Shown here: in pieces, positions 27,854 through 37,538 of the stretch
How the letters are laid out: each line of letters begins with the position of its first letter
Position numbering within the stretch: position 1 is the stretch's first letter
Assembly (NCBI RefSeq): GCF_001651805.1
Contig: NZ_CP015839.1
Coordinates: forward strand, 2,914,001 to 2,978,000
Length of the DNA: 64,000 bases
Reading direction: 5' to 3'
Source: Marinobacterium aestuarii
GTDB taxonomy: Bacteria; Pseudomonadota; Gammaproteobacteria; Pseudomonadales; Balneatricaceae
The notes under the pieces: generated by a model
The model's input: the letters and a program-made list of their open reading frames with translations, nothing else
Told to the model about the DNA's origin: nothing
Databases searched by the model: none
Translations under genes and position numbers: made by a program

Positions 27854-28843
27854 TTGACCGACGATTTTCGTACCCTGATGGAAAAGTGGCTCGAGCAGCA
27901 GCAGGCCTACTGGGCCCAGCTGTCCGCCAGTGATTCATCAGCGCACGGGGTCTGGGCCGACGTCCTCAAGGACAGCAACGTCAAAGACAACAGCAGCCAG
28001 AGCAACGAGCCGCAACAGCGCATTCTGGCCCAGCTCGCCGGCCAGATTATTGTACTGAACCAGTATACAGCGCCCTTTTTCAAGGCCCTGCAGAGCCCTT
28101 CATCCGACGCGACACTGACGGATATCATCGAGCACTGGCTGCATGCACTGCAGCAGCAGGCGGGCAGCGATGCCACCCAGGGCTGGACACTGCCGGACAG
28201 CCTCACCAGCCTGCTGCACACAGCCGGCGTGAATGCAGACCAACTGCTCGACGGAGCCGCCCTGGATGCGCTCAGCCGGCTTTTTGTTACACCTGGTGTA
28301 ACCGCCGCAGAATCAAGAGCCAAGGCGCTGGAGGCGCTACAGCTGCTACTGGAGTACCAGCAGGCACTGCAGCTGTACCTGGGCCAGATAGGCGAAATCA
28401 GCCACCAGGCCGCCACCGCCCTCAGCACCCAGCTATCCCGGGCCGATACCGCTGTCACCTCTCTGGGTGCCCTGCACGACCTCTGGGTCGATCACTACGA
28501 ACAAGCCTACCGCCAGCACGCCTTCGGCAGCGCCTTTCAGGCCGCCCACGGCCGCCTGTCCAATGCCCATATGCGCCTGCTACGATTTGCCCAGCAAGTA
28601 AGAGACGCCCGCCTCAAGGCCGCGGGCCTGGCCACCCAACAGGAATTGCAGCAACTGCGCCGCGAAGCCCATCTGCTGCGCAAGCAGGTACGCCGCTTGC
28701 AACAGCAAGGTAGTGAGGCGACTGCCACAGCACCGGACAACACCGCCGCCATGCAGGCACTGCGGGCAGAGCTTGAGGCGCTGCGCAACGAAATCAGGCA
28801 ACCGGCCCCGCGGCCAGCAAGCGGCAGGAAACGCAAAGCATGA
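27854..28843 (+). CDS. phaE: Class III PHA synthase subunit PhaE
   Basis: PhaE is the non-catalytic partner of the short class III PhaC, needed for polyester synthase activity on the granule. The 329-residue protein is rich in Ala, Gln and Leu, largely helical. It has the PhaE-like segment SLGALHDLWVDHYEQAYRQHAFGSAFQAAHGRLSNAHMRLL near residues 203-243 and a C-terminal coiled coil (ELQQLRREAHLLRKQVRRLQQQ). The tail is basic (GRKRKA). The start is TTG at 27854 with GGAG seven bases upstream. Its stop overlaps the phaC start by four bases, so translation is coupled. Confidence 0.88.
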   Translation: MTDDFRTLMEKWLEQQQAYWAQLSASDSSAHGVWADVLKDSNVKDNSSQSNEPQQRILAQLAGQIIVLNQYTAPFFKALQSPSSDATLTDIIEHWLHALQQQAGSDATQGWTLPDSLTSLLHTAGVNADQLLDGAALDALSRLFVTPGVTAAESRAKALEALQLLLEYQQALQLYLGQIGEISHQAATALSTQLSRADTAVTSLGALHDLWVDHYEQAYRQHAFGSAFQAAHGRLSNAHMRLLRFAQQVRDARLKAAGLATQQELQQLRREAHLLRKQVRRLQQQGSEATATAPDNTAAMQALRAELEALRNEIRQPAPRPASGRKRKA

Positions 28844-29907
28844 AGGGAATCGACCTGGACCCCGACAAGGTCTGCGAAGAAGTACAGGCCCATCACCGCA
28901 AGCTTATCGACAGCTGCCAAACCCTGGCCGAGATCCGCACCGTTGACGTCGGCCCCTCGGCCTTCGAGGTCAGCTACCGCCAGGACAAGCTGCGATTGCT
29001 GCACTATGTGAGCGAAGCGCCGAAACGCTGCCAGACGCCGTTACTGATCTGCTATGCCCTGGTCAACAGACCTTACGTGGTAGATCTTGATGCCCGCCGC
29101 TCACTGGTCCAGAAACTCCTTGCCCTGGGGATCGACCTCTACCTGCTCGACTGGGGCTATCCGGACGCCGGCGACAGCCACCTGGATCTGGATGACTACA
29201 TCAACGACTACCTAGACAGCTGCGTTGACCAGGTACGCCAGCACAGCAAGCATGATCGCATCAATTTGCTGGGCATCTGCCAGGGCGGCACCTTCAGTCT
29301 GTGCTACAGCGCTATCTATCCGCACAAAATCAAGAATCTGATCACACTGGTGACCCCAGTGGATTTTCACACCCCGGACAACCTGCTCAGCCACCTGGCG
29401 CAGAAAGTCGATGCCGACCTTGCGGTGGAAACCTACGGCAACATACCCGGCAGCATGCTCAATGACGCCTACCAGTCACTGATGCCCATGCGCCTTGGCA
29501 TACAGAAACAACTGCACATGCCCGATCAGCTGCAAAGCCGGGACAAGGCACTCAATTTTCTGCGCATGGAAAAATGGATACAGGACAGCCCGGACCAGGC
29601 AGGTGAAGCCTTCAGGCAATTCATTCAGGATTTTTTTCAACAGAACAAACTGGTACAGGGAAGGGTCATGATCGGTGACAAGGCCGTCGATCTGCGCAAC
29701 ATCCACCAGCCGCTACTCAACATCTATGGCGAGCAGGACCATCTGGTGCCGCCATCCGCCTCCACCGTGCTCGCCGAGCTCACATCCTCCAGCGACTACG
29801 AAGCCCTGCCGATGGCCGCAGGTCATATCGGCATCTTCGTGGGCAAGCGCGCCCAGACCCTGCTGGCACCCCATATCGCACAGTGGCTGCTGCAGCGCGA
29901 CAGTTAA
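28840..29907 (+). CDS. phaC: Class III poly(R)-hydroxyalkanoate synthase subunit PhaC
   Basis: This enzyme polymerises (R)-3-hydroxyacyl-CoA into PHA. The 355-residue length is class III size. The triad is C147 in LGICQGGTFSL, D300 in GEQDHLVPP and H329 in AAGHIGIF, almost the same numbering as the well-studied Allochromatium vinosum enzyme (C149, D302, H331, from memory). The lipase-like box is G-I-C-Q-G. It is co-translated with phaE through an ATGA overlap. A strong terminator follows, and the convergent phaR repressor gene lies just beyond. A second, class I-type synthase is encoded at 60.3 kb. Confidence 0.95.
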   Translation: MKGIDLDPDKVCEEVQAHHRKLIDSCQTLAEIRTVDVGPSAFEVSYRQDKLRLLHYVSEAPKRCQTPLLICYALVNRPYVVDLDARRSLVQKLLALGIDLYLLDWGYPDAGDSHLDLDDYINDYLDSCVDQVRQHSKHDRINLLGICQGGTFSLCYSAIYPHKIKNLITLVTPVDFHTPDNLLSHLAQKVDADLAVETYGNIPGSMLNDAYQSLMPMRLGIQKQLHMPDQLQSRDKALNFLRMEKWIQDSPDQAGEAFRQFIQDFFQQNKLVQGRVMIGDKAVDLRNIHQPLLNIYGEQDHLVPPSASTVLAELTSSSDYEALPMAAGHIGIFVGKRAQTLLAPHIAQWLLQRDS

Positions 29908-29933
29908 ACGCCAAAGCATATGTCCGGATACGA

Positions 29934-29963
29934 AACCGCCGCATTCAAGCGGCGGTTTTTTTT
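29934..29963 (+). terminator. Rho-independent terminator after phaEC
   Basis: AACCGCCGC (29934-29942) pairs with GCGGCGGTT (29949-29957) across a six-base loop and is followed by further T residues to 29963. Confidence 0.9.
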
Positions 29964-30008
29964 CATCAAGACTTGCCATCGGAAGTAGCGGGGGAAATCA
30001 GCAGACGG

Positions 30009-30545
30009 CTATTTGCCGGGCTTGCTGGCCGTTTCCGGCTGCGGCTTCTCTGCGTCTACAGGGGCATCACCATCGGCGTCTTCAGCGGTACGACCGCCCG
30101 GCTTGAACATGTTCCACATCGCCATATTCTGATCCGCCAGCCGGTTCATCACCGTCAGGGGATTGGCCACGCCCATCATGTTCTGCATCTGCTCACGAAT
30201 GCGATCCTGATGCTCGAGAAAGGCTCCGACACTCTGTTCAATATACTGACTCATCATGCCCTGCATGCTGTCACCGTAAAAACGGATCAGCTGCTGCAGT
30301 ACCTGATTGGTCAGCAAAGTACCGTGACCTTCAGCTTCCTGCTCCGATATGATCTGCAACAAAATATTGCGCGTAAGATCATTGCCGGTTTTGGAGTCCT
30401 GTACCTGAAATGCCTCACCGCTGAGCACCAGCAGTTTGACGTCTTCCAGCGTCACGTAACAACTCTTGGACGTATCGTAAAGTCGACGGTTGGTGTACTT
30501 TCTTAATATTCGCAAGGCACCCGTTCTCTCGTTGCTTCCACTCAT
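30009..30545 (-). CDS. phaR: PHA synthesis repressor PhaR
   Basis: PhaR binds PHA granules and DNA and represses phasin and often its own genes until polymer is present. The 178-residue protein has the N-terminal DNA-binding PHB_acc_N domain, ALRILRKYTNRRLYDTSKSCYVTLEDVKLLV at residues 9-39. Repeated PHB_acc-type segments follow (TRNILLQIISEQE, QLIRFYGDSMQGMMSQYIEQSV) and an acidic, Pro-rich tail. ATG 30545 removes an 18-residue upstream extension. It is downstream of the DUF6489 gene by 19 bases, convergent with phaEC. I see no phasin gene in the window. Confidence 0.93.
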   Translation of the reverse strand: MSGSNERTGALRILRKYTNRRLYDTSKSCYVTLEDVKLLVLSGEAFQVQDSKTGNDLTRNILLQIISEQEAEGHGTLLTNQVLQQLIRFYGDSMQGMMSQYIEQSVGAFLEHQDRIREQMQNMMGVANPLTVMNRLADQNMAMWNMFKPGGRTAEDADGDAPVDAEKPQPETASKPGK

Positions 30546-30564
30546 TCGCGATCCGACCTCAACA

Positions 30565-30831
30565 TCAGTCAGAAGCTTTCCCGGCTTCCTTAGACGCACC
30601 TTTATAGTTAGTCATCATCTTCAGCATCATCTGCTGCAGCGCCTCCATCGAACCTAGACCACCGGTCATGTACGGCTTGAACAGGGTCAAGGGATCATAC
30701 CCATCCGCCCCTGCCGCCATACGCTCGCGTATCTGGTCCAGCATTTCCTGCTGAAAGCCTGCGATGTCCGGCAGACCCAGCACCCGGCGCATTTCATCCG
30801 GCGTCATATCCACATCAATCTTGAAATTCAT
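30565..30831 (-). CDS. DUF6489 family small protein
   Basis: This 88-residue protein begins MNFKIDVDMTPDEMRRVLGLPDI, the DUF6489 signature as I recall it. A Met-rich C-terminal half follows (GLGSMEALQQMMLKMM), which may associate with hydrophobic surfaces. It is directly upstream of phaR (19 bases) and likely in one operon with it, which suggests a role around PHA granules. That link is inference from position only. The start at 30831 was chosen because the longer frame to 30903 runs into the neighbouring gene. Confidence 0.75.
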   Translation of the reverse strand: MNFKIDVDMTPDEMRRVLGLPDIAGFQQEMLDQIRERMAAGADGYDPLTLFKPYMTGGLGSMEALQQMMLKMMTNYKGASKEAGKASD

Positions 30832-30867
30832 ACTATCCCCGAGATCGATCGACCAAACTGAATCTAT

Positions 30868-30896
30868 AGTATAACTGCACTGCAATACAAATCTAA
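30868..30896 (-). promoter_or_regulatory. Probable promoter of the DUF6489-phaR operon
   Basis: On the minus strand TTAGAT (30891-30896) and TATACT (30868-30873) have a 17-base spacer, about 35 bases upstream of the DUF6489 start. The -35 overlaps the end of the disrupted MFS gene. Confidence 0.5.
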
Positions 30897-32059
30897 CGCT
30901 CATTTTGCTGCAGTTTTTCCGGACGAATCCAGATTATTGCCAACATAATCGCCACCGCACTTGCTGCAGCTGCGGCCATGAAGGCGACCACAGAACCCTG
31001 AGCATCCCAGAGTAAACCGGCCGTCAGAGCACCTGCGGCACCGCCGGCTCCAAAGCCAAGGCTCGAAAACAGTGCCTGCCCCTGCCCCTGGGCGCGCTCG
31101 GAAAAATAATGCTGCACCAGACTGATACCCAGTGCGTGCAGACAGCCAAAGGTCGCGGCATGCAGCACCTGGGCCAGTAACATCAACGGCAACCAGTCAG
31201 GCATCCAGGCAATCAGCAGCCAGCGCAACACACAGAGCCAGAGACTGACCAACATCAGAGTCCGGATGCCAAAACGGCCGATCAGCCGATGCATGACGGC
31301 GAACACCAGAATCTCGGCGATCACCCCCAGCGCCCAGAGCAGCCCGATCTGGCCACGACTGTACCCCAGACTCTCCAGCAACAGGCTATAGAAGGTTTAA
31401 TAGGGCCCGTGGCCGAACTGCACCAGAAACACGATGCCGTAGAATGCCATCACCTGAGGGCTGCGCAGCGTACGCAGAAAACCCTCACCGCCCCCGGATG
31501 GCCCCGCACTCAGTCTAGGCGCGTTTACCAGCAGACTCGTGCACCAGATCAGCAGCATCAGGCCCAGCATGATCCAGGGCAGCCAAGCGACGCCAATCAC
31601 ATCCAGTGCCCAGCCCAGCACCACCACGGTCAGCACGAAGCCTACCGAACCCCAGAGCCGCAGCAGACTGTAGCGGACACGCTGGGCCCCGAGATGACAG
31701 AGCGTAATGACCTCGAACTGCGGCAGCACCGCATTCCAGAAAAACGAGAAGGCCAGCATGACCCAGGCAATACCCGCAGCGCTGTCCTGCCAGAAAATCG
31801 CCAGAAACACCAGCGCGGTCATGCCACTGCCAAAGCGCACAATTTCGATACGCCGGCCGGTGCGATCCGCCGCCCAGCCCCAGATATTGGGCGCCAGGAT
31901 GCGCGAGGCCTGTACGATGGCCATCAGCATGCCGATGGTACGAGCATCGAACTCCAGGCTTTTCAGGTACAGCGGCCAGTACGGCACTATGGTGCCGAGC
32001 AGCGCAAAGTAGAAAAAGTAGAAGCCGGACAGGCGCCGGTAGGGAATGGGTTCGGACAT
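30893..32059 (-). pseudogene. Major facilitator transporter (MFS_1-like, HcaT type) interrupted by an in-frame stop
   Basis: A single reading frame of 389 codons encodes a twelve-helix transporter. The first 220 residues are YRRLSGFYFFYFALLGTIVPYWPLYLKSLEF onward. The frame resumes as TFYSLLLESLGYSRGQIGLLWALG after a TAA at 31397-31399. In relatives the junction reads ...HGPYYTFYS..., so one Tyr codon (TAT or TAC) appears to have become TAA at its third base. No frameshift is present and both parts are otherwise well preserved, suggesting a very recent loss or a sequencing error. Related proteins import small aromatic acids or sugars; the substrate here is unknown. The gene lies downstream of speE by 104 bases. 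Confidence 0.85.
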
Positions 32060-32163
32060 CAGTGCCGGACCTTCATGACGTGGCCTGAGCGGCCCATCAG
32101 GACTGGAAGGTTAAAACCGGCCATGAGCCCCGCCAACCGCAGGGCTCACAGCCAGGGACGCTA

Positions 32164-33018
32164 TCAGGCGTCCTTGAGGGCATCAACCACAAACTGTGGC
32201 AATGCAAAGCTGCCGCAATGCATGGCCGGGTTGTAATAGCGGGTCTTGATACCCGATGCCGCAAAACGCTGCTCAATCAGATCCAGCGACTGCGATGGCA
32301 GGCTGGCGTTATCTGAACCCCAGGCCAGGGTCATGTTGCCGCCGATATAGGTCGGTACCGCAGCACAGTAGAAGGTCTGATCCTTGAAGTACGGGCTCAG
32401 GCGACGGCGCGTGGTCAGCACTTCTTCAACCTGCATGTAGGCCACACCGTTCTGTGCCACGAAGACACCACCCGCGTTCAGGCAGCGTTTGCAGCCTTCG
32501 TAAAAGGCGCTGGAGAACAGCACTTCACCGGGACCCACAGGATCGGTGCAATCAGAAATAATGACATCGAATTTCTCGTCGGTCTGCTGCACGAACTCGA
32601 TGCCGTCGGCGATAACGATATTGGCGCGGGCATCGTCGAAGGCACCCTGAGAGTGATTCGGCAGGTAAGTCTTGCACATGTCGATCACGGCCTGGTCGAT
32701 CTCGACCTGGGTGACGTGCTCAACTTCCTGGTGCTTCAGCACTTCGCGCAGGATGCCGCCGTCACCGCCGCCGATGATCAGCACGCGCTTGGCCGCGCCG
32801 TGGGCAAACAGCGGCACATGGGTCAGCATCTCGTGGTAGACAAACTCATCTTTCTCGGTGGTCTGAATGATGCCGTCCAGCGCCATCACTGTTCCGAATT
32901 TCTTGTTGCGGAAGATGATCAGGTGCCAGGAGTCGGTCTGCTGTTCAAACAGTACTTCGTCAATCTCAAAGCTCTGGCCATAGCCGTCATACAGTTTTTC
33001 GGCGTAGTTCGAAGTCAT
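32164..33018 (-). CDS. speE: Polyamine aminopropyltransferase (spermidine synthase)
   Basis: SpeE moves an aminopropyl group from decarboxylated SAM to putrescine. The 284-residue protein has the expected N-terminal beta domain and [36 protein letters not shown] near residues 75-110. [16 protein letters not shown] and the catalytic region [19 protein letters not shown] near 150-170 follow. Size and motifs match the E. coli-type enzyme. It lies downstream of aroC with a 93-base gap; no speD is in the window. Confidence 0.95.
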   Translation of the reverse strand: MTSNYAEKLYDGYGQSFEIDEVLFEQQTDSWHLIIFRNKKFGTVMALDGIIQTTEKDEFVYHEMLTHVPLFAHGAAKRVLIIGGGDGGILREVLKHQEVEHVTQVEIDQAVIDMCKTYLPNHSQGAFDDARANIVIADGIEFVQQTDEKFDVIISDCTDPVGPGEVLFSSAFYEGCKRCLNAGGVFVAQNGVAYMQVEEVLTTRRRLSPYFKDQTFYCAAVPTYIGGNMTLAWGSDNASLPSQSLDLIEQRFAASGIKTRYYNPAMHCGSFALPQFVVDALKDA

Positions 33019-33111
33019 CTCGTTGTAAAACCCTTGAATACGATTGCTGTGACCGCCAGCGGCGGCCGCTTACTCTACAAAAACGCCAGCTCCACGCCGG
33101 CGTGGTTCACC

Positions 33112-34203
33112 TTAACGCAACACCGGCACGCTGGATGTGACATCCGCGTTCTGTCCCCGGTTACGCAGGTAATGATCCATCAGTACTATGGCCATCATGG
33201 CCTCGGCGATGGGGGTGGCCCGGATACCGACACAGGGATCGTGCCGGCCCTTGGTGACCACTTCGATCGGCTCACCCTGGGCATTGATGCTGCGCCCGGG
33301 CAGACGCAGGCTGGAGGTGGGCTTGAGGGCGATATGGGCAATAATGTCCTGCCCGGTGGAAATCCCGCCCAGCACGCCGCCGGCATGGTTGGACAGAAAC
33401 CCTTCGGGCGTCATCTCATCACGATGCTCGGTGCCCTTCTGCTCGACTACGGCAAAGCCATCCCCGATCTCGACGCCCTTCACCGCATTGATGCTCATCA
33501 GCGCATGGGCCAGATCCGCATCCAGCCGGTCGAAGATTGGTTCGCCCAGCCCCACCGGCACGTTGCGTGCAACCACGGAAATGCGCGCACCTATGGAATT
33601 GCCCTCCTTGCGCAGCTCATCCATATAGACTTCCATGCGCGCCGCCGCCTCGGCATCGGGGCTGAAAAACGGGTTGCGCGCAACCTCGGCCCAGTCAAAA
33701 CGCGCCTCATCGATACGAATGGGACCGAGCTGACTCAGGTAGCCTGCAACCTCGATGCCCTTGCTGGCCAGGAACTTGCGTGCGATGCCACCGGCCGCCA
33801 CCCGCATGGCGGTTTCTCGGGCCGATGAGCGGCCACCGCCGCGGTAATCCCGAAAGCCATACTTGTGGCTGTAGACATAGTCGGCATGGGCCGGGCGGAA
33901 GGTATCCGCGATATTGGAGTAATCCTTGGAGCGCTGATCGGTATTCTCAATCAGCAGCCCGATGGGCGTACCTGTGGTGCGCCCCTCGAACACGCCGGAC
34001 AGAATGCGCACCTGATCGGGCTCACGCCGCTGCGTCGTGTGGCGCGAGGTGCCAGGCTTGCGCCTATCAAGGTCGCCCTGCAGGTCGGCTTCACACAACT
34101 CGATTCCCGGCGGGCAACCATCCACCACGCACCCCAGCGCCGGACCGTGACTTTCGCCAAAGGTGGACACCGTAAACAGCTTACCGAAACTATTTCCAGA
34201 CAT
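33112..34203 (-). CDS. aroC: Chorismate synthase
   Basis: AroC eliminates phosphate from EPSP to form chorismate, needing reduced FMN. The 363-residue protein starts [20 protein letters not shown] and has [43 protein letters not shown] and [14 protein letters not shown], all signatures. ATG 34203 has AGGA six bases upstream; a 76-residue upstream extension was rejected. It follows prmB, as in many gammaproteobacteria, with a perfect 25-base palindrome in the gap. Confidence 0.97.
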   Translation of the reverse strand: MSGNSFGKLFTVSTFGESHGPALGCVVDGCPPGIELCEADLQGDLDRRKPGTSRHTTQRREPDQVRILSGVFEGRTTGTPIGLLIENTDQRSKDYSNIADTFRPAHADYVYSHKYGFRDYRGGGRSSARETAMRVAAGGIARKFLASKGIEVAGYLSQLGPIRIDEARFDWAEVARNPFFSPDAEAAARMEVYMDELRKEGNSIGARISVVARNVPVGLGEPIFDRLDADLAHALMSINAVKGVEIGDGFAVVEQKGTEHRDEMTPEGFLSNHAGGVLGGISTGQDIIAHIALKPTSSLRLPGRSINAQGEPIEVVTKGRHDPCVGIRATPIAEAMMAIVLMDHYLRNRGQNADVTSSVPVLR

Positions 34204-34314
34204 ATGCGTTCCTGTCACAGCAAACCCGGACACCGCGCCCGCTGCCGATTCGAAACCGGCAACCCTGGCCGCACCTGGTGATAAATTAAACGTACTCTGT
34301 AACTGCTGGCCTGT

Positions 34315-34339
34315 TGGCAGCCTGTCCGACAGGCTGCCA
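34315..34339. repeat. Perfect palindrome between prmB and aroC
   Basis: TGGCAGCCTGTC and GACAGGCTGCCA face each other around a single central base. On the minus strand there is no U-run after it, so it is either a weak terminator/processing hairpin between prmB and aroC or a protein-binding dyad. Confidence 0.6.
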
Positions 34340-34357
34340 GGCGCAGCAGCCAAAGCC

Positions 34358-35272
34358 TCAGAACAAATCGCGATACTGCCGCAGATCCTTAGCCGTGATC
34401 GCAAAGACACCGTTGCCGTGCTCAAGCTCAACCCAGATCAGCGGCACCTGGGGGAACTCCGCCATCAGATGTACTTCACTGTTGCCGACTTCCACCACCA
34501 GCAGGCCATCCTCGCGCAGAAATTCACAGGCCTGGCGCAGAATATTGCGGGTAATGTCCAGCCCGTCTTCGCCTGAGGTCAGCGCCAGTTCGGGCTCGTG
34601 GCCAAACTCGGCCGGCATGCACGCATAGTCGGCCGCATCCACATAGGGCGGGTTGCTGACGATCAGATCGTAGCTGCGTCCTTGCAACGAACTGAACAGA
34701 TCGCTCTGGATCACATTGACGCGCTCTTCCAGACCATGGCGGGTGACATTGCGTGCCGCCACCTCCAGCGCCTCGACCGAGACATCCACCAGGTCAACTT
34801 CGGCCTCCTCGAACACGTCGGCACAGCCGATACCGATGCAGCCACTGCCGGCGCACAGATCCAGAATGCGCTCCACGGGCCCAGGCCGCAGCCAGGGTGA
34901 AAAGCGTGCCTGTATCAGCTCGGCAATGGGGGAACGCGGTATCAGCACGTTTTCGTTGACATAAAATGGCATGCCCAGATACCAGGCCTCACCGATCACG
35001 TAAGGCAAAGGCTTGCGCTCTTCCACACGCTGACGCAGGAATTCAACCACGCGTTTGCGCTCGCCGTACGTCAGGCGTGCATCCATCACCGCAGGATTGG
35101 TATCCCAGGGCAGATCGATGGCGCCCAGCACCAGCTGCACAGCTTCATCCCACGCATTGTCCGTACCGTGACCGAAAAATACCTGCTCGCGACTGAACTG
35201 ACTCAGACTCCAGCGGACAAAATCACGTATCGTATACAGCTCATTTACAACCTGTTCTTGATCGATGCTCAT
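34358..35272 (-). CDS. prmB: Ribosomal protein L3 N(5)-glutamine methyltransferase
   Basis: PrmB methylates a glutamine of ribosomal protein L3 using SAM. The 304-residue protein has a helical N-terminal domain and [35 protein letters not shown] near residues 90-125. The SAM site [17 protein letters not shown] lies near 138-154 and the catalytic VSNPPYVDA near 205. ATG 35272 ([23 protein letters not shown]) was chosen over a non-homologous extension. It is divergent from smrA and precedes aroC on the same strand. Confidence 0.95.
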   Translation of the reverse strand: MSIDQEQVVNELYTIRDFVRWSLSQFSREQVFFGHGTDNAWDEAVQLVLGAIDLPWDTNPAVMDARLTYGERKRVVEFLRQRVEERKPLPYVIGEAWYLGMPFYVNENVLIPRSPIAELIQARFSPWLRPGPVERILDLCAGSGCIGIGCADVFEEAEVDLVDVSVEALEVAARNVTRHGLEERVNVIQSDLFSSLQGRSYDLIVSNPPYVDAADYACMPAEFGHEPELALTSGEDGLDITRNILRQACEFLREDGLLVVEVGNSEVHLMAEFPQVPLIWVELEHGNGVFAITAKDLRQYRDLF

Positions 35273-35391
35273 TCCAAAACCGATAATAGAGGGGAGTTTG
35301 TGCCGCACCATAGCGACCACAGCGCTCAGACCCAATATCCAAAGCGGTGCTCCAAAGGCGCCTATGTTAATGAAAATATTGAAGTGACGCC

Positions 35392-35964
35392 ATGTCAGAC
35401 CACAAGCTTCCCGCTGATGATTCAGTGATTTCATTCGAAAACCTGATGCAGGACGTGAATCGTCACCAGCACGACCGCGCCGATATCGGCCGTGCCGCCT
35501 CAGATCAGCAGAGCCTTGACTACAAGCGCGCCGCTGCCACCCGCGAAACCCGGCAGGTGATCGACGGCCTTTCCAGCGAAGCCGCCGAGATCGTCGAGTC
35601 CAGCGATGAACTGCTGTTCGCCGCCCCCGGCATCCAGATCGGTCTGATGAAGCGGCTGCGCAAGGGACATATCCCCTGGGAGCAGGGGCTCGATCTGCAC
35701 GGCATGACCGTGGAGCAGGCACGCGAGGAACTGTGTCGTTTTATTCACGACGGCCTGCGCCAACAGGCCCGCGTGCTACTGGTGGTGCATGGCAAGGCCT
35801 ATTCCCAGGCCGGCGCCCACCCCATCCTCAAATCGCTGGTCAACGACTGGCTGCGCCAGCTACACGGCGTCATGGCGTTTTGCTCGGCCCAACCCAGGGA
35901 CGGCGGCACCGGCGCCCTCTATGTGCTGTTAAAACGCAAGAGCGGGAAAAGTGGTTTACCCTGA
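35392..35964 (+). CDS. smrA: Smr-domain DNA endonuclease SmrA-like protein
   Basis: The 190-residue protein has a polar N-terminal region and a C-terminal Smr domain at about residues 100-185. The domain contains LDLHGMTVEQAREELCRFI, VLLVVHGKAYSQAGAHPILKSLVNDWL and a QPRDGGTGALYVLLKRK ending. The LDLH and HGK motifs are those of small MutS-related nucleases. E. coli SmrA nicks DNA; a role in RNA or ribosome handling is known for other Smr proteins. It is divergent from prmB and followed by folE after 43 bases. Confidence 0.92.
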   Translation: MSDHKLPADDSVISFENLMQDVNRHQHDRADIGRAASDQQSLDYKRAAATRETRQVIDGLSSEAAEIVESSDELLFAAPGIQIGLMKRLRKGHIPWEQGLDLHGMTVEQAREELCRFIHDGLRQQARVLLVVHGKAYSQAGAHPILKSLVNDWLRQLHGVMAFCSAQPRDGGTGALYVLLKRKSGKSGLP

Positions 35965-36007
35965 TAGCTGATGCAGCGACAGATCATACCGACCCCGGGG
36001 GCACAGC

Positions 36008-36550
36008 ATGGAAAATGAATACGCAAGGATCATCGAGGCACTGGGAGAAGACATCAACCGCGAAGGCCTGAAAGACACACCGGCGCGGGCGGCCAAAGCC
36101 ATGAAATTCCTCACCCGCGGCTACGAGCAATCCCTGGACGACGTGGTTAACGGCGCTCTGTTTCCGTCGGACAACAGCGAAATGGTGCTGGTCAAAGACA
36201 TCGAGCTCTACTCCATGTGCGAACACCACCTGTTGCCCTTTATCGGCAAGGCCCATGTCGCTTACATACCCCAGGGCCGCGTGGTCGGGCTCTCCAAGAT
36301 TGCCCGCATCGTCGACATGTTCGCCCGCAGGTTGCAGATTCAGGAAAACATGACCAAGCAGATCGCCGAGGCCATCATGCAGGTGACCAATGCCGCAGGC
36401 GTTGGCGTGGTGATTGAGGCCCAGCATATGTGCATGATGATGCGCGGTGTTGAGAAGCAGAACGCCAGCATGAAAACCTCAATGATGCTGGGCTCGTTTC
36501 GTGACAGCCCGGCCACCCGCAACGAATTCATGTCGCTCATTCGCAGCTAG
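36008..36550 (+). CDS. folE: GTP cyclohydrolase I
   Basis: FolE converts GTP to dihydroneopterin triphosphate, the start of folate synthesis. The 180-residue protein has [64 protein letters not shown] and [19 protein letters not shown]. The zinc ligands Cys and His are all present, so it is the zinc-type enzyme (FolE1). folC, the last steps of the pathway, is also in the window but far away. A seven-base tandem repeat begins 20 bases after the stop. Confidence 0.97.
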   Translation: MENEYARIIEALGEDINREGLKDTPARAAKAMKFLTRGYEQSLDDVVNGALFPSDNSEMVLVKDIELYSMCEHHLLPFIGKAHVAYIPQGRVVGLSKIARIVDMFARRLQIQENMTKQIAEAIMQVTNAAGVGVVIEAQHMCMMMRGVEKQNASMKTSMMLGSFRDSPATRNEFMSLIRS

Positions 36551-36570
36551 AGAGTTACAGCCTAGCTCTA

Positions 36571-36619
36571 AGCTATCAGCTATCAGCTATCAGCTATCAG
36601 CTATCAGCTATCAGCTATC
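36571..36619. repeat. Tandem repeat (AGCTATC)x7
   Basis: Seven exact, contiguous copies of AGCTATC fill 49 bases in the gap between the convergent folE and patatin genes. A degenerate AGCTCTA precedes them. The last bases reach the stop codon of the patatin gene. Each unit contains palindromic AGCT. Copy number could vary by slippage. Confidence 0.95.
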
Positions 36620-37538
36620 AGCCATGGGACAGCGCCAGCCTGCCCTGCTCCATGGCCGCGAGCCGCTCCCGCGCGATCTGCCGGCCAATCTCGATCATCT
36701 CTGCGGCACGGTGAAACTCATAGAAACTGCACACTTCCTTGGGGATAGTGATGTTCAGATCGGGCGGATAACCGGCAATCTTGTATTCACTAAGCGAACT
36801 CTGCATCACCTCAACGGAGCTCAGCAGAATATCGAGCCGACCGCCAAAGCGCTCCTTTTCGCCAGCACCGTTAGCCGCAGCACCATTCACGGCGGCTAAA
36901 CCCTCCGCATGGACCTCGCCATCGTCACTGTAACCACTGCGATCAAGAAAGGCATTCTGCGGCATATCCACCACCGGCAAGCGGTAGCGGCTGGTATTCA
37001 GGCCCACCGCCACTATGATGTCGGCATGGGCCGCGACGGTCGGGATAATCGGCAACGGATTAAGCACCCCGCCATCCACCAGCACGCGGTTATCGGTCAC
37101 TACAGGGGTGAAAAAGCCGGGCACCGCTGCGGATGCACGAATGGCACTCATCAGCGAGCCTTTCTGAAACCAGACTTCCTTCTGGTGCGACAGATCCGTC
37201 GCCACGGCGGTAAAGCTCAGCGGCAGACTTTCAATATCAGGGTCCCCCGCCAGCTCGAGCAGCTTGGCAAACACCCGATCACCACGAATGGCACCGCGGC
37301 TGAAGGTGACATCCATCAGGCGCAAAATATCGATGCGCTTGAGACCTGACACCCAGTCCCGATAGGGCTCCAGCGCGCCGGCGGCATACATACCGCCCAC
37401 CAATGCACCCATCGAACTGCCGGCGATCGCCTTGATGTGATAACCCCGGCGCACCAACTCCTCGATGACCCCTATATGGGCATAACCGCGGGCGCCTCCG
37501 CTGCCCAGCGCCAGGGATACACTGACCTTGCGCTCCAT
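36618..37538 (-). CDS. Patatin-like phospholipase family protein (RssA-like)
   Basis: The 306-residue protein has the patatin features: oxyanion loop GSGGARGYAHIG (about residues 12-23), nucleophile S42 in GSSMG, and the catalytic Asp in LVDGGVLNPLP near residue 155. It resembles RssA/YchK-type cytoplasmic serine hydrolases. A real lipid-hydrolase activity is probable but the substrate is unknown. The start codon overlaps the stop of the DUF4892 gene (TAATG), so the two are translationally coupled. Its stop lies at the edge of a seven-base tandem repeat, so slippage there could change the C-terminus if it reached into the gene. Confidence 0.92.
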   Translation of the reverse strand: MERKVSVSLALGSGGARGYAHIGVIEELVRRGYHIKAIAGSSMGALVGGMYAAGALEPYRDWVSGLKRIDILRLMDVTFSRGAIRGDRVFAKLLELAGDPDIESLPLSFTAVATDLSHQKEVWFQKGSLMSAIRASAAVPGFFTPVVTDNRVLVDGGVLNPLPIIPTVAAHADIIVAVGLNTSRYRLPVVDMPQNAFLDRSGYSDDGEVHAEGLAAVNGAAANGAGEKERFGGRLDILLSSVEVMQSSLSEYKIAGYPPDLNITIPKEVCSFYEFHRAAEMIEIGRQIARERLAAMEQGRLALSHG

